Assembly: GCF_000828055.2 (NCBI RefSeq)
Contig: NZ_CP010523.2
Span: 2,356,001-2,420,000 of the forward strand
Direction of reading: 5' to 3'
DNA: 64,000 bases
Source of the DNA: Klebsiella variicola
GTDB lineage: Bacteria > Pseudomonadota > Gammaproteobacteria > Enterobacterales > Enterobacteriaceae
How positions within the stretch are numbered: the stretch's first letter is position 1; every line of letters starts with the position of its first letter. The translations under genes were made by a program, and so were the position numbers. A model generated the notes under the pieces. That model did not search any database. It saw only the letters and a program-made list of their open reading frames with translations, and was not told where the DNA came from. Shown here piece by piece: positions 53,731-64,000 of the stretch.

Positions 53731-55005
53731 ATGGCAAGCAGTAACTTGATTAAACAATTGCAAGAGCGGGGGCTGGTAGCCCAGGTGACGGACGAGGAAG
53801 CGTTAGCAGAGCGACTGGCGCAAGGCCCGATCGCGCTCTATTGCGGCTTCGATCCTACCGCTGACAGCTTGCATTTGGGGCATCTTGTTCCATTGTTATG
53901 CCTGAAACGCTTCCAGCAGGCAGGTCATAAACCTGTAGCGCTGGTGGGCGGCGCAACCGGTCTGATTGGCGACCCAAGCTTTAAAGCCGCTGAGCGTAAG
54001 CTAAATACCGAGGATACCGTGCAGGAGTGGGTGGATAAAATCCGCAAACAGGTGGCCCCGTTCCTTGATTTTGACTGTGGCGACAACTCGGCGATCGCGG
54101 CGAACAACTATGACTGGTTTGGCAGCATGAACGTGCTGACCTTCCTGCGCGATATCGGCAAACACTTCTCTGTTAACCAGATGATCAACAAAGAAGCGGT
54201 GAAGCAGCGTCTGAATCGTGACGATCAGGGTATCTCCTTTACCGAGTTCTCCTACAACCTGCTGCAAGGGTACGACTTTGCCTGCCTGAACAAGCTGCAC
54301 GGCGTAGCGCTGCAGATCGGCGGCTCCGACCAGTGGGGCAACATCACCTCCGGTATCGATCTGACCCGTCGCCTGCACCAGAACCAGGTGTTTGGCCTGA
54401 CGGTTCCGCTGATCACCAAAGCAGACGGCACCAAATTCGGTAAAACCGAAGGCGGCGCCGTGTGGCTGGATCCGAAGAAAACCAGTCCGTACAAATTCTA
54501 CCAGTTCTGGATCAACACCGCGGATGCTGATGTCTATCGCTTCCTCAAGTTCTTCACCTTTATGGACATGGCGGAGATCAATGCTCTGGAAGAAGAAGAC
54601 AAAAACAGCGGTAAAGCGCCGCGCGCCCAGTACGTGCTGGCAGAGCAGGTGACGCGCCTGGTCCACGGCGAAGAAGGCCTGGAAGCGGCGAAGCGCATTA
54701 CCGAAAGCCTGTTCAACGGTAACCTGAGCGACCTGAGCGAAGCAGATTTCGAACAGCTGGCGCAGGATGGCGTGCCGATGATCGAAATGGAAAAAGGCGC
54801 CGATCTCCTGCAGGCGTTGGTGGATTCCGAGCTGCAGCCGTCCCGCGGTCAGGCGCGTAAAACCGTTGCCTCGAACGCGGTGACCATCAACGGAGAAAAA
54901 CAGGCCGACCCGGAATATGTATTCAGCGACAGCGACCGTCTGTTCGGCCGCTACACCTTACTGCGTCGCGGTAAAAAGAATTACTGCCTGGTCTGCTGGA
55001 AATAA
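53731..55005 (+). CDS. tyrS: Tyrosyl-tRNA synthetase
   Basis: 424 aa class I synthetase. HIGH-like motif [10 protein letters not shown] (about 49-53), tyrosine pocket [29 protein letters not shown]-like KFGKTEGGA (about 230-235), C-terminal S4-type RNA-binding domain ([21 protein letters not shown]). GGAGA 9 nt before ATG at 53731; the extension upstream is not used. Confidence 0.97.
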   Translation: MASSNLIKQLQERGLVAQVTDEEALAERLAQGPIALYCGFDPTADSLHLGHLVPLLCLKRFQQAGHKPVALVGGATGLIGDPSFKAAERKLNTEDTVQEWVDKIRKQVAPFLDFDCGDNSAIAANNYDWFGSMNVLTFLRDIGKHFSVNQMINKEAVKQRLNRDDQGISFTEFSYNLLQGYDFACLNKLHGVALQIGGSDQWGNITSGIDLTRRLHQNQVFGLTVPLITKADGTKFGKTEGGAVWLDPKKTSPYKFYQFWINTADADVYRFLKFFTFMDMAEINALEEEDKNSGKAPRAQYVLAEQVTRLVHGEEGLEAAKRITESLFNGNLSDLSEADFEQLAQDGVPMIEMEKGADLLQALVDSELQPSRGQARKTVASNAVTINGEKQADPEYVFSDSDRLFGRYTLLRRGKKNYCLVCWK

Positions 55006-55016
55006 AAAATAAAACC

Positions 55017-55038
55017 AGGGCGTGGGAAACCACGCCCT
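55017..55038 (+). terminator. tyrS terminator
   Basis: AGGGCGTGG / CCACGCCCT around GAAA, followed by TTTTTCTTTTT. Between tyrS and pdxY, so pdxY relies on read-through or its own promoter. Confidence 0.88.
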
Positions 55039-55065
55039 TTTTCTTTTTAGGGTTGTGGTAAGAAA

Positions 55066-55926
55066 ATGAAGAACATCCTCGCCATTCAGTCTCACGTTGT
55101 GTTTGGCCACGCCGGCAACAGTGCCGCCGAGTTTCCGATGCGCCGTCTGGGCGCCAATGTCTGGCCCCTGAATACCGTTCAGTTCTCCAACCATACGCAA
55201 TACGGTAAATGGACCGGTTGCGTGATGCCGCCTTCACACCTGACGGAGATCGTCCAGGGCATTGCCGACATCGACAAGCTGCAGACCTGCGATGCGGTTC
55301 TGAGCGGCTACCTCGGTTCCGCTGAACAGGGCGAGCATATCCTCGGTATCGTGCGTCAGGTGAAAGCGGCCAATCCGGCGGCGAAGTACTTTTGTGACCC
55401 GGTGATGGGCCATCCGGAGAAAGGGTGCATCGTCGCGCCCGGCGTGGCGGAATTCCACGTGCGTTATGCGCTGCCGGCCAGCGATATTATTGCGCCGAAT
55501 CTGGTTGAGCTGGAGATCCTGTGCGGTCATCCGGTCGCCAGCGTCAGCGAAGCGGTAGCTGCTGCGCGGGAGCTGATTGCCCAGGGGCCGGAGGTGGTGT
55601 TGGTTAAACATCTTTCCCGCGCCGGTCTGAGCATGGATCGTTTTGAGATGCTGCTGGTGACGGCCGAAGAAGCCTGGCATATCAGTCGGCCGCTGGTGGA
55701 TTTTGGCCTGCGTCAGCCGGTTGGCGTCGGCGATGTGACCAGTGGACTGCTGCTGGTGAAACTGCTGCAGGGTGCCAGCCTGCGCGATGCGCTTGAGCAC
55801 GTTACCGCCGCGGTGTACGAGATCATGCTCACCACCAAAAACATGCAAGAGTATGAACTGCAGGTGGTGGCGGCGCAGGATCGCATTGCCGTACCGGAGC
55901 ACTGCTTCAGCGCCACCCGGCTGTAA
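55066..55926 (+). CDS. pdxY: Pyridoxal kinase PdxY
   Basis: 286 aa ribokinase-fold enzyme. Substrate segment [42 protein letters not shown]; catalytic [17 protein letters not shown]. Salvages pyridoxal to PLP; a companion of the PdxH activity encoded two genes upstream. Confidence 0.95.
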   Translation: MKNILAIQSHVVFGHAGNSAAEFPMRRLGANVWPLNTVQFSNHTQYGKWTGCVMPPSHLTEIVQGIADIDKLQTCDAVLSGYLGSAEQGEHILGIVRQVKAANPAAKYFCDPVMGHPEKGCIVAPGVAEFHVRYALPASDIIAPNLVELEILCGHPVASVSEAVAAARELIAQGPEVVLVKHLSRAGLSMDRFEMLLVTAEEAWHISRPLVDFGLRQPVGVGDVTSGLLLVKLLQGASLRDALEHVTAAVYEIMLTTKNMQEYELQVVAAQDRIAVPEHCFSATRL

Positions 55927-55968
55927 CTCCCCGGGCCTGCCCGACGGTCCGCCGGGCAGGTTCAGGCC

Positions 55969-56574
55969 TTATTTTAAGCCTTCAGCCGCCAGTGCGGCCG
56001 CCACCGCCGGACGCGCTGCCACCTGCGCCATCCAGCTGTCGATATGACCATAGGCAGCCATATCCAGTTTTATGCCATAGCCCCAGCGCAGCACGGTGAA
56101 CAGATAGCCATCGGCGATAGTAAAGCGATGGCCGGTCAGCCACTGTTTATCTTCCAGCGACGTATCAACATACTGCAGTTTCTTCTCGAGCAACGCCCGC
56201 GCGACAGGCTTATAGTCTTCCGGGGTATCCGGGCGGAACAGCGGGGTAAAGCCTTTATGCAGCTCGGTGGCCACGTAATTCAGCCACTCCAGGGTCTGGT
56301 AGCGGGCAATGGAGCCCACTGGCGCCAGCAGATGGCGGTCCGGCACCTGATCGGCGATGTACTGCATAATAGCCACGCCCTCAGTGAGCAGGATGTCATC
56401 ATCCAGCAGCAACGCCGGCACCTGACCTTTCGGGTTGATCAGCAGATAATCATCCCCGTTTTCCAGCCGTTTTTTGGCCAGGTCCACGCTCTGCAACGTG
56501 AAATCCAGGCCGCTTTCGCGCAGGGCGATATGCGAGGCCAGGGAACAGGCGCCGGGTTTGTAGAACAGTTTCAT
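55969..56574 (-). CDS. gstA: Glutathione S-transferase GstA
   Basis: 201 aa beta-class GST. N-terminal thioredoxin-like domain [22 protein letters not shown] with the conserved Cys10, and the helical domain ending [16 protein letters not shown]. Conjugates glutathione to electrophiles. Convergent with pdxY. Confidence 0.95.
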   Translation of the reverse strand: MKLFYKPGACSLASHIALRESGLDFTLQSVDLAKKRLENGDDYLLINPKGQVPALLLDDDILLTEGVAIMQYIADQVPDRHLLAPVGSIARYQTLEWLNYVATELHKGFTPLFRPDTPEDYKPVARALLEKKLQYVDTSLEDKQWLTGHRFTIADGYLFTVLRWGYGIKLDMAAYGHIDSWMAQVAARPAVAAALAAEGLK

Positions 56575-56631
56575 GCGTAACTCCTCGTGGCTGCAGTTTT
56601 CTGTATGTTAGTCCCGCCAGGGGTAAAAAAA

Positions 56632-56658
56632 AAGCCGCTAACCTAACGTTAGCGGCTT
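56632..56658. terminator. dtpA terminator
   Basis: AAGCCGCTAAC / GTTAGCGGCTT, with T run on the minus strand just past the dtpA stop. Confidence 0.88.
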
Positions 56659-56684
56659 AAAAATAATTGGTTTTCCCTGCGGCG

Positions 56685-58190
56685 TCAGGCTGCCGCGGTT
56701 TCGCGTGCTTTCAGGTCCGCGCTGTCGTCCTGAGTCATACGGTTCAGCTTCGGCGCCGTGAGCAGCATCAGGGCGGCGATAACCGCGGTGACGATACCAA
56801 TCTGCAGGAACACGTGGCCGTACACTTCCAGCGACACCAGCGGATCGGTGACGTTTTCCGGCACCGCCATCAGGTTGGCGATTTTCCCGGCGATGATCGC
56901 CGCGCCGGCGGTAGTGAGGAACCAGCTGCCCATAATGAAGCCCATCAGACGCTGCGGAACCAGCTGAGCGACCATCGCCAGGCCGAGGCCGGAAATCATC
57001 AGCTCACCAATAGACTGCAGCGCGTAGCTCAGAATGAGCCAGTTAACCGAGACGATGCCGGCGTCGCTGGCGAACTTCGCGCCTAAAGGCAGGACGAGGA
57101 ACGCGCCGGAGCACAGTACCATGCCGATAGCGAACTTGTGCGGCATCGGCAGGCGGTCGCCCATCTTGTTATAAATGGCTGCCAGAATAGGGCTACCAAT
57201 CATGATCCAGAACGGGTTCAGCGCCTGATACTGTTCCGGTTCGAAGGCGATACCGAGGATCGAGTGCTCAACGTTACGAATCGCGAAGAAGTTCAGAGAG
57301 GTCGGCATCTGGCTGTACAGTACGAAGAAGACAATCGCTTCTACCATCAGCAGGAAGGCGACGATCATTTTACGACGCGCGGCACCTTTCAGACCGATGG
57401 TTTCTTTGGCGAAAATCACAACGATACCCAGTGCGACGACGCCCAGCACCATACGTGCGATGCCCTGGTTGTGCAGCAGCCAGGTGGCGATGGCGACCAG
57501 CACCACCACGCCAGCGATGGTCGCCAGCAGTTTGCCCATGTGCACTGGGGCAAAGTCCGGTTTCGAACCGTACTGTTTTACCCATTTCTGGCAGAAAGCA
57601 AAGTTAATAATCGTGATCACCATCCCCACCACGCTGAGGGCAAACGCCACGCTCCAGCCGAAGCGAGCGGCCAGCCACGGGGTTGCCAGCATCGAGAAGA
57701 ACGAACCGATGTTGATGGACATGTAGTACATGGTGAATGCACCGTCCAGACGGGGATCGTTTTTGTCATAGCAGGTAGAAAGCAGGGAGGACGGGTTGGC
57801 TTTGAACAGGCCGTTACCGACGGCGATGGTCGCCATACCCATATAGACGATGGCAGCATCATGGCCGGACCAGGCCACCAGCGCATAGCCGATGGCCAGC
57901 ACGATAGCGCCCAGCATGATGACACGTTTGGTGCCCAGCACTTTATCGCCCAGCCAGCCGCCAATAGCAACCAGACCATAGACCAGCGCGCTAAAGGAGG
58001 AGAACAGAGTAATGGAATCCGCTTCCGACATACCCAGCTGTTTTACCAGGTAAACGGCCATGATCCCTTGCAGGCCGTAATAACCAAAACGCTCCCATAA
58101 CTCGATCGAGAAAATGAGATAGAACGCGCGTGGTTGTTTGAAAGCGTTCAGACTCACGCTTTCTGCTGGTTTATTGTTTGCAGTAGACAC
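56685..58190 (-). CDS. dtpA: Dipeptide/tripeptide permease DtpA (TppB), POT family
   Basis: 501 aa, fourteen membrane segments. POT signature [19 protein letters not shown] (ExxERFxYYG) and a second motif, [18 protein letters not shown]. Proton-driven uptake of di- and tripeptides and peptidomimetic drugs. In E. coli induced through OmpR/EnvZ. Its upstream 600 bp carry direct repeats. Confidence 0.95.
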   Translation of the reverse strand: MSTANNKPAESVSLNAFKQPRAFYLIFSIELWERFGYYGLQGIMAVYLVKQLGMSEADSITLFSSFSALVYGLVAIGGWLGDKVLGTKRVIMLGAIVLAIGYALVAWSGHDAAIVYMGMATIAVGNGLFKANPSSLLSTCYDKNDPRLDGAFTMYYMSINIGSFFSMLATPWLAARFGWSVAFALSVVGMVITIINFAFCQKWVKQYGSKPDFAPVHMGKLLATIAGVVVLVAIATWLLHNQGIARMVLGVVALGIVVIFAKETIGLKGAARRKMIVAFLLMVEAIVFFVLYSQMPTSLNFFAIRNVEHSILGIAFEPEQYQALNPFWIMIGSPILAAIYNKMGDRLPMPHKFAIGMVLCSGAFLVLPLGAKFASDAGIVSVNWLILSYALQSIGELMISGLGLAMVAQLVPQRLMGFIMGSWFLTTAGAAIIAGKIANLMAVPENVTDPLVSLEVYGHVFLQIGIVTAVIAALMLLTAPKLNRMTQDDSADLKARETAAA

Positions 58191-58750
58191 ATATACCTCT
58201 TTTTTTACATCCCATATTTACTGGGGGGTGTTCGGGGCGCAATCTCGTTGGACCGCCGCCTTTATAGTTATTTTGGGAGGGAAAACGGCAGGTAATGTTC
58301 ACTATCCTGGCGCATCAGGCAAGGCCTTTGTAATAAACTGTTACACATAATGTGGGTGGCATAATGCTCCGGACATCTGAATGTTATCCAGAGTTAAATT
58401 TCACCGTTTCGTTATGATTGCTATTTTTATCTTTTTCATCAGTCTGATTTCGTTAAAAAGGCGATATATTCTACTGATTGACCTCATGGGTAGTGATATG
58501 GTCCATTATCCTAAAAATTAATGGTCTATTATCCTGGTAATCTTTGCTCAATCGTTGTATTGCCTGACATTTGTTTTCATTTTCACAACATGTAATCAAC
58601 ATAAAGTTGCGAGCATGATCTCGATCACAAATGTATAGAAATTTTGCATCGAGAAAAAATGAAAGCACTGATTGTTCGTTATATAGCCGGATTATTACCC
58701 ATCATAAGAGACATTTTCTGGTGGTAACGGCGGGTTAAATACACAAATTC
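58191..58750. promoter_or_regulatory. Long AT-rich dtpA upstream region with direct repeats
   Basis: About 560 bp without a gene. It has a near-perfect direct repeat ATGGTC(C/T)ATTATCCT at 58498-58512 and 58521-58535, 23 bp apart, and a looser third copy (ATGTTCACTATCCT) near 58295. The spacing suits tandem regulator binding. No open reading frame is supported. Confidence 0.5.
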
Positions 58751-58780
58751 GAGCCATAACTCAGGGTTAAGTTATGGCTC
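58751..58780 (-). terminator. Terminator of rsx-nth
   Basis: GAGCCATAAC / GTTATGGCTC hairpin, 12 bp after nth; U tract on the minus strand is weak. Confidence 0.7.
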
Positions 58781-58791
58781 AGAAGAAGGGA

Positions 58792-59427
58792 TCAGGCGTA
58801 GACTTTCTCTTTAAATTCGCAGAGGTCTTCAATCAGGCAGGAGCCGCAGCGCGGCTTGCGGGCAATGCAGGTATAACGTCCATGCAGGATCAACCAGTGA
58901 TGACAGTCGACCTTAAACTCGGCGGGGACCACCTTCAGAAGCTTCTCTTCCACTTGCTCAACATTCTTGCCAGGGGCGAATTGCGTCCGATTGCAGACGC
59001 GGAAGATGTGCGTGTCCACGGCGATGGTCGGCCAGCCAAAGGCGGTGTTTAGTACCACGTTGGCGGTTTTACGGCCCACGCCGGGCAGCGCCTCCAGCGC
59101 CGCTCTGTCTTCCGGCACCTCGCCGTTGTGCTGCTCCAGCAGGATGCGGCAGGTTTTGATGACGTTTTCCGCTTTGCTGTTAAACAGGCCGATAGTCTTG
59201 ATATACGATTTCACCCCATCCACCCCCAGCGCCAGCATCGCTGCGGGCGTATTGGCCACCGGATAGAGTTTGGCTGTCGCTTTGTTGACGCTGACATCGG
59301 TGGCCTGCGCAGAAAGCAGAACGGCAATCAGCAACTCGAACGGCGAACTGAAATGCAGTTCGGTAGTGGGGTGGGGATCGTTTTCCCGCAGCCTGGTGAG
59401 GATCGCCAGGCGTTTGGCTTTGTTCAT
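58792..59427 (-). CDS. nth: Endonuclease III (Nth)
   Basis: 211 aa. Helix-hairpin-helix LEALPGVGRKTANVVLNTAFG with the catalytic Lys, then the catalytic Asp in IAVDTHIFRV; C-terminal [4Fe-4S] ligands in CIARKPRCGSCLIEDLC. DNA glycosylase/AP lyase for oxidised pyrimidines. Last gene of the rsx set, 1 bp after rsxE. Confidence 0.97.
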   Translation of the reverse strand: MNKAKRLAILTRLRENDPHPTTELHFSSPFELLIAVLLSAQATDVSVNKATAKLYPVANTPAAMLALGVDGVKSYIKTIGLFNSKAENVIKTCRILLEQHNGEVPEDRAALEALPGVGRKTANVVLNTAFGWPTIAVDTHIFRVCNRTQFAPGKNVEQVEEKLLKVVPAEFKVDCHHWLILHGRYTCIARKPRCGSCLIEDLCEFKEKVYA

Positions 59428-59428
59428 G

Positions 59429-60127
59429 TTACGCTTTCCCTGTCACGTCAGACGGGGCGACAGAAACGGCCCGGGCCGCTTGCGCCTTCCGCTGCTTGCT
59501 ACGTTCATCGATGAGGTATTTTACCGCCAGCATCATGCCGAGGCCAATAAAGGCGCCTGGCGGCAGCATAGCCAGCAGGAAGGGGGTATCCGTATGGAAA
59601 ACCTCGATGCGCAGCACCTTTGCCCAACTACCAAGCAGGCTGTCGGCGCCGTCAAACAGGGTGCCATTGCCAAGGATCTCGCGCAGGGAGCCCAGCACAA
59701 ACATCGCGCAGGTGGCGCCCATGCCGATAGAAAAGCCATCCAGTGCCGACAGCGCCGGCCCTTTTTTGGCGGCAAAGGCTTCGGCGCGGCCGACCACGAT
59801 GCAGTTGGTCACAATAAGCGGGATGAAAATCCCCAGCGACTGATAGAGGCCGAAGGCATAGGCGTTGATCAGCATCTGCACGACGCTCACCACCGAGGCG
59901 ATGATCATCACGTAGATGGGGATCCGGATCTCCGCCGGCGTCCAGCGGCGCAGGCTGGAGATGGTCAGGTTGGTTAAGGTTAGCACCAGGGTGGTCGCCA
60001 GACCCAGCCCGAGGGCGTTGGTGGCGGTCGAGGTGACCGCCAGCAGAGGGCACATCCCTAACAGCTGAACCAGGGCGGAGTTATTTTTCCACAGGCCCTG
60101 GACGATGACGTCTTTAACTTCGCTCAT
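59429..60127 (-). CDS. rsxE: Electron transport complex subunit RsxE
   Basis: 232 aa, six membrane segments, RnfE family. [42 protein letters not shown] is the conserved start, which contains cysteines near the membrane core. Start at 60127 by homology, with GGAG 7 nt upstream; an ATG two codons earlier overlaps rsxG. Part of the Rsx complex, which uses reduced electron carriers to reset SoxR. Confidence 0.95.
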   Translation of the reverse strand: MSEVKDVIVQGLWKNNSALVQLLGMCPLLAVTSTATNALGLGLATTLVLTLTNLTISSLRRWTPAEIRIPIYVMIIASVVSVVQMLINAYAFGLYQSLGIFIPLIVTNCIVVGRAEAFAAKKGPALSALDGFSIGMGATCAMFVLGSLREILGNGTLFDGADSLLGSWAKVLRIEVFHTDTPFLLAMLPPGAFIGLGMMLAVKYLIDERSKQRKAQAARAVSVAPSDVTGKA

Positions 60128-60129
60128 GG

Positions 60130-60750
60130 TCATTCTCCACAGGCGGTGAATTCAGGAAGTTGCGCAGGCAGCGTTTGTGCATACAGGCCTGCGCGCTTAA
60201 CGGCATTGACCACCGCCCGGGGGGTGATGGTGGCGCCGGTGAACTGGTCAAAATCGCCGCCATCTTTTTTGACCGCCCAATGGCTGTCGCCCTGACCGTG
60301 GATGACTTTCCCGGCAAAATGGGTGATCCAGTCCGACAGGCGAAGCTCGATTTTATCGCCCAGGCCCGGCGTTTCATGATGCTCGGTCACGCGGGTGCCG
60401 AGGACCGTGCCGCTAAAATCGGCAGCAACCAGCAGCTGGATCGCTCCGGAATAGCCGTCCGGCGCGGTGGCTTCCATGACCGCGCCAATCGGCTGATCGT
60501 TATTTTTGGCAATCCACACTTTATGCTGGCCTTTGCCCAGCGCCGGGGCGCTGACCAGATAGCAGCTCTTGAGCAGATCGTTATTATAGCGGTCGGCAGG
60601 TAAAACCTGGTCGAATAACGCTTTCTGCTGCAGGGCCGCCTGCTGGTCGATGGTGCTTTTGGTCAGCTCATTGATCGCCGCCGTTAGCCCGGTGGAGCCG
60701 GCGGCAAAAAGCGCCAGCGTGACGCCGTGTTTTCGCATCGTTTTTAACAT
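60130..60750 (-). CDS. rsxG: Electron transport complex subunit RsxG
   Basis: 206 aa. One membrane helix near the N-terminus ([14 protein letters not shown]), then a periplasmic flavin domain with the FMN-attachment motif [12 protein letters not shown] (covalent flavin on Thr). Start [11 protein letters not shown] at 60750 matches E. coli; an adjacent ATG at 60753 is possible. Confidence 0.95.
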   Translation of the reverse strand: MLKTMRKHGVTLALFAAGSTGLTAAINELTKSTIDQQAALQQKALFDQVLPADRYNNDLLKSCYLVSAPALGKGQHKVWIAKNNDQPIGAVMEATAPDGYSGAIQLLVAADFSGTVLGTRVTEHHETPGLGDKIELRLSDWITHFAGKVIHGQGDSHWAVKKDGGDFDQFTGATITPRAVVNAVKRAGLYAQTLPAQLPEFTACGE

Positions 60751-60760
60751 CATCGCTCTC

Positions 60761-61813
60761 TCAACGGTGGCCATACACGCGCGGGCGCGTGTAGTAATCG
60801 ATCAGCGGCACGGTAATATTCGCCAGCAGAACGGCAAACGCCACGCCGTCCGGGTAACCGCCGAAGCTGCGAATAAGCCACACCAGCAGGCCGGCGAGGG
60901 CGCCGAAGATCAGACGTCCGCGGTTGGTTGTCGAGGCCGTCACCGGGTCGGTCAGAATAAAGAAGGCGCCAAGCATGGTGGCCCCGGAGAATAAATGCAT
61001 CTGCGGCGAGGCCAGACTCTGCGGCGAGAAGATCCAGCCGAGGGTTGCGCACAGGCCAAGGCTGACGAGGAAGCTGACCGGGATATGCCAGCGGATCGCC
61101 TTCTGCCACAGCAGAAACAGACCGCCCGCCAGCCAGGCGATATTCACCCACTGCCAGCCGAGGCCCGCCAGTACGCCACCGTAAACCGGCAATTGCAGCA
61201 CCTGCTGGACGCTATGCCCGGCATGCAGAGAGGTTTTAAAGGTATCCAGCGGGGTGGCCTGGCTGATGCCGTCGATACCCAGTCGCAGGCTGGCCATGTC
61301 GCCCCCGGCGGCGGTATGCCCGGTGAAGATCATCTGCAGCACATCGCTGAACGCCGGAACCTGGGCGGCAATTTCATATGAAGGCAGCCAGGAGGTCATC
61401 TGTACCGGGAATGAAATCAACAGCACGACGTAGCCGATCATCGCCGGGTTGAAGGGGTTATGGCCTAATCCACCGTACAGCTGCTTGGCGATTACCACGG
61501 CAAAGGCAGTGCCGAGCACCACCATCCACCAGGGGGCCAGCGGTGGAATACTCACCGCCAGCAACAGGCCAGTGAGCAGGGCGGAGTTGTCCTTCAGGGT
61601 CGCCACAATATGCTGTTTGCGCAGTTTGAGAATAGCGGCTTCCGTTGCCCAGGCCGTCAATGCGGCGAGGACAATCTGCAGTACGGTACCCCAGCCGAAA
61701 AACCAGGTCTGGACCACAATGCCAGGCACGGCGGCGAGCAGCACCAGCAGCATAATACGCGAGGTCTGCCGCTGGTTATGGGTATAGGGGGAGCTTGCGA
61801 TTCTGAAAACCAT
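60761..61813 (-). CDS. rsxD: Electron transport complex subunit RsxD
   Basis: 350 aa, nine to ten membrane segments. [21 protein letters not shown] start; covalent FMN motif [21 protein letters not shown]. NqrB/RnfD family. Stop codon lies 10 bp before rsxG. Confidence 0.95.
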   Translation of the reverse strand: MVFRIASSPYTHNQRQTSRIMLLVLLAAVPGIVVQTWFFGWGTVLQIVLAALTAWATEAAILKLRKQHIVATLKDNSALLTGLLLAVSIPPLAPWWMVVLGTAFAVVIAKQLYGGLGHNPFNPAMIGYVVLLISFPVQMTSWLPSYEIAAQVPAFSDVLQMIFTGHTAAGGDMASLRLGIDGISQATPLDTFKTSLHAGHSVQQVLQLPVYGGVLAGLGWQWVNIAWLAGGLFLLWQKAIRWHIPVSFLVSLGLCATLGWIFSPQSLASPQMHLFSGATMLGAFFILTDPVTASTTNRGRLIFGALAGLLVWLIRSFGGYPDGVAFAVLLANITVPLIDYYTRPRVYGHR

Positions 61814-64000
61814 TTATTCCTCGTTAACTGCCTGCTGTGTTGCTTTACGCGCCTGAACGCGGGCGATAGCCGCGGCGACGGCCGCTTTGCGTGGGTCGTC
61901 ATTGGCTGCGGCTGACGCGAGATCCGGTTGTGCGGCCTGTTGTTCGGCTTTGCGCGCTTTGGCGCGGGCGATGGCGGCTTCCACCGCGGCTTTACGCGGG
62001 TCGACCGGCTCGGCTACCGGGGCTTCCACCGGCGCAGCCTGCTGTTCGGCTTTACGCGCTTTGGCACGGGCGATGGCGGCTTCCACCGCGGCTTTACGCG
62101 GGTCGACCGGCTCGGCGACCGGGGCTTCCACCGGCGCGACCTGCTGTTCGGCTTTACGCGCTTTGGCGCGGGCGATGGCGGCTTCCACCGCGGCTTTACG
62201 CGGGTCGACCGGCTCGGCTACCGGGGCTTCCACCGGCGCAGCCTGCTGTTCGGCTTTACGCGCTTTGGCACGGGCGATGGCGGCTTCCACCGCGGCTTTA
62301 CGCGGGTCGACCGGCTCGGCTACCGGGGCTTCCACCGGCGCGACCTGCTGTTCGGCTTTACGCGCTTTGGCGCGGGCGATGGCGGCTTCCACCGCGGCTT
62401 TACGCGGGTCGACCGGCTCGGCTACCGGGGCTTCCACCGGCGCGGCCTGCTGTTCGGCTTTACGCGCTTTGGCGCGGGCGATAGCGGCTTCCACCGCCGC
62501 CTTGCGTGGATCTGCTGCGTCGGTCGACAGGGTTTCCACCGACACGGCCTGCTGCTGTGCCTTGCGTGCCCGGGCTTCGGCCTTCCGCGCTTCGCGTGCA
62601 GCGATCGCCTCGCTGTTATCCGGTTTGGCGCCAGACTGAATCACGATCGGTTGCGCGGCATCACGCTGTTTGTCGCGTACCCGGGCGAGGGCGGCGTTAA
62701 TCGCATCCTGATCTTTGGCAGCAGGCTGAACGGCGGCTTTTTTATGCCGTTCGGCGCGGGCGGCTTTTTCACGCTCCAGGCGCGCCTGTCGGGCTTCGAA
62801 TCGCGCTTTAGCTTCTGCGGCGCGCTGCTCTTCCTGGCGAATCGCGCTGATCTCCGCTTTCTCCTGACGGAAGTACTGCACCAGCGGAATATTGCTTGGG
62901 CAAACCCACGCGCAGGCGCCGCATTCTATGCAGTCCGCCAGATTGTGCGCGGTGGCTTTATCGTGCTGCTGGCCTTTGCTGAACCAGTACAGCTGCTGCG
63001 GCAGCAGATCGGCCGGACAGGCGTCGGCGCAGGCGCTGCAGCGAATGCAGCCTTTCTCTTCCTGCGGCTCGCCCATCTCGCTGGCGGAAGGCGCCAGCAG
63101 ACAGTTGGTGATCTTCACCACCGGGACATCCAGCCCCGGCAGGGTAAAGCCCATCAGCGGGCCGCCCATGATCACCATTGGCTCGGCGCTGGCGCAGAAG
63201 CCGGCGTCGTTAAGCAGATGGCGAACCGGTGTACCAAGGCGCGCCCAGACGTTGCCCGGCCGCGAGACCGCCTCGCCGGTCAGGGTGACCACGCGCTCCG
63301 TTAACGGCTCGCCGTCAATCACCGCGCGTTTTATCGCATAGGCCGTCCCCACGTTCTGCATCAGCACGCCAATATCCGACGAACGACCGCCGTGCGGTAC
63401 CTGCTTGCCGGTGAGAATTTGGGTAAGCTGCTTGGCCCCACCGGAGGGGTATTTAGTGGGGATCACGCGCAGCGAGATGCCATGGGCGTCGCAGAGCACC
63501 GCCCGCAGCATCGAAATGGCCTGCGGTTTATTGTCTTCAATGCCGATCAGCACTTCGTCAGGCTGCAGAATATGCGCGAGGATGCGGATCCCGTCGACAA
63601 TCTGCGCGGCGCAGTCCTGCATCAGGCGGTCGTCCGCCGTGATATAGGGTTCGCATTCGGCGGCGTTAATAATCAGCGTCTTAATTTTATCGCCGCCGCC
63701 GCGCAGTTTGCTGCCGGTGGGGAAACCGGCGCCGCCGAGGCCTGCGACGCCAAACTGATGAATGCGTTCGATAAGCGCTTCGCGCGTGCGGACCTGATAA
63801 TCACTCCAGCCATCGCGCTCAATCCAGCGGTCTTCGCCGTCGGCGTCAATGATCACGCTCATCTCCGCCAGCCCCGAAGGATGAGCGGTGGTGTGCGGGG
63901 CGATGGCGGTAACGGTACCGGAGGTCGGGGCGTGTACGGGCAGCATTCTTCCCCATCCGCGGGTCAACGGCTGGCCGCGCAGCACCCGATCGCCCACCTT
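61814..64000 (-). CDS. rsxC: Electron transport complex subunit RsxC (5' end beyond window)
   Basis: 728 residues are inside the window; only a short N-terminal part is missing. NADH/FMN region [11 protein letters not shown] and [18 protein letters not shown]; two [4Fe-4S] motifs [21 protein letters not shown] and [21 protein letters not shown]; then a long basic/acidic C-terminal tail. The tail holds five near-identical 34-residue units [26 protein letters not shown] plus two degenerate ones. Takes electrons from the donor into the membrane complex. The rsxA and rsxB genes are outside the window. Confidence 0.96.
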   Translation of the reverse strand, partial: KVGDRVLRGQPLTRGWGRMLPVHAPTSGTVTAIAPHTTAHPSGLAEMSVIIDADGEDRWIERDGWSDYQVRTREALIERIHQFGVAGLGGAGFPTGSKLRGGGDKIKTLIINAAECEPYITADDRLMQDCAAQIVDGIRILAHILQPDEVLIGIEDNKPQAISMLRAVLCDAHGISLRVIPTKYPSGGAKQLTQILTGKQVPHGGRSSDIGVLMQNVGTAYAIKRAVIDGEPLTERVVTLTGEAVSRPGNVWARLGTPVRHLLNDAGFCASAEPMVIMGGPLMGFTLPGLDVPVVKITNCLLAPSASEMGEPQEEKGCIRCSACADACPADLLPQQLYWFSKGQQHDKATAHNLADCIECGACAWVCPSNIPLVQYFRQEKAEISAIRQEEQRAAEAKARFEARQARLEREKAARAERHKKAAVQPAAKDQDAINAALARVRDKQRDAAQPIVIQSGAKPDNSEAIAAREARKAEARARKAQQQAVSVETLSTDAADPRKAAVEAAIARAKARKAEQQAAPVEAPVAEPVDPRKAAVEAAIARAKARKAEQQVAPVEAPVAEPVDPRKAAVEAAIARAKARKAEQQAAPVEAPVAEPVDPRKAAVEAAIARAKARKAEQQVAPVEAPVAEPVDPRKAAVEAAIARAKARKAEQQAAPVEAPVAEPVDPRKAAVEAAIARAKARKAEQQAAQPDLASAAANDDPRKAAVAAAIARVQARKATQQAVNEE
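62003..62512. repeat. Five tandem 102-bp repeats in rsxC
   Basis: Unit anchors (complement of DPRK) recur at 61991, 62093, 62195, 62297, 62399 and, diverged, 62501, exactly 102 bp apart. Single-base differences alternate between neighbouring units (QQAAP / QQVAP), so a 204-bp pair seems to have been duplicated. In frame, so length changes keep the protein intact. Confidence 0.92.

Noticed and set aside
61887..63304. Plus-strand frames through the rsxC tail
   Set aside because: Antisense shadows of the 102-bp repeats.

Overview
The window is chromosomal DNA of an enterobacterium, most likely the Klebsiella pneumoniae complex. I infer this from the near-E. coli protein sequences and order of the right two thirds (asr-mdtK-ribE-cfa-punC/punR-purR-cydH-ydhP-sodB-mepH-grxD-rnt-gloA-nemAR-ydhL-ydhF-sodC-ydhKJI-slyA-slyB-anmK-mliC-pdxH-tyrS-pdxY-gstA-dtpA-nth-rsxEGDC), a GC-rich composition, and a left third that E. 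coli K-12 lacks at this position. No database search was run; the species call is inference.

Left third, accessory (1-26.6 kb). A LysR gene cut by the window edge faces an MFS exporter that carries a one-base frameshift in a G tract. Then come a LuxR-type regulator, a DinB-fold protein and a CigR/RcnB-like exported protein. From 14.07 kb down to 4.5 kb on the minus strand lies a nine-gene set: an SfnB-type acyl-CoA-dehydrogenase-fold oxidoreductase, a MetNIQ-like transporter, and a complete five-gene oligopeptide-type ABC transporter. It is preceded by a textbook sigma-54 promoter (14158-14173) and two matching palindromes 31 bp apart upstream of it. I read this as a sulfur-scavenging operon switched on by a sigma-54 enhancer-binding protein encoded elsewhere. 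Further right are a CAT-fold acetyltransferase, a VOC protein, a DeoR regulator, a LysE exporter, a beta-carbonic anhydrase, a zinc-independent alcohol dehydrogenase, a BhsA-like small protein, two orphan regulators, an FNR box next to an unassigned 49-residue ORF, an MBL hydrolase pair with its LysR, and an AraC/SDR pair.

Junction (25.3-26.9 kb). An AT-rich stretch holds a small membrane protein and the decayed N-terminus of a P4-type integrase. It abuts three tandem tRNA-Val(GAC) genes, and looks like the scar of a former tRNA-borne island.

Right two thirds, core (27-64 kb). Most genes are recognisable orthologues and several regulatory sites are visible: two PurR operators, a NemR palindrome, a perfect SlyA site before slyA, and a PhoP box before slyB. 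Very small genes found by direct reading are ydgU (27 aa) and cydH (29 aa). Additions relative to the E. coli order are an AraC-type regulator between sodB and mepH and a diguanylate cyclase between slyA and slyB. The rsx electron-transport genes close the window; rsxC is cut by the edge and carries five near-identical 102-bp repeats.
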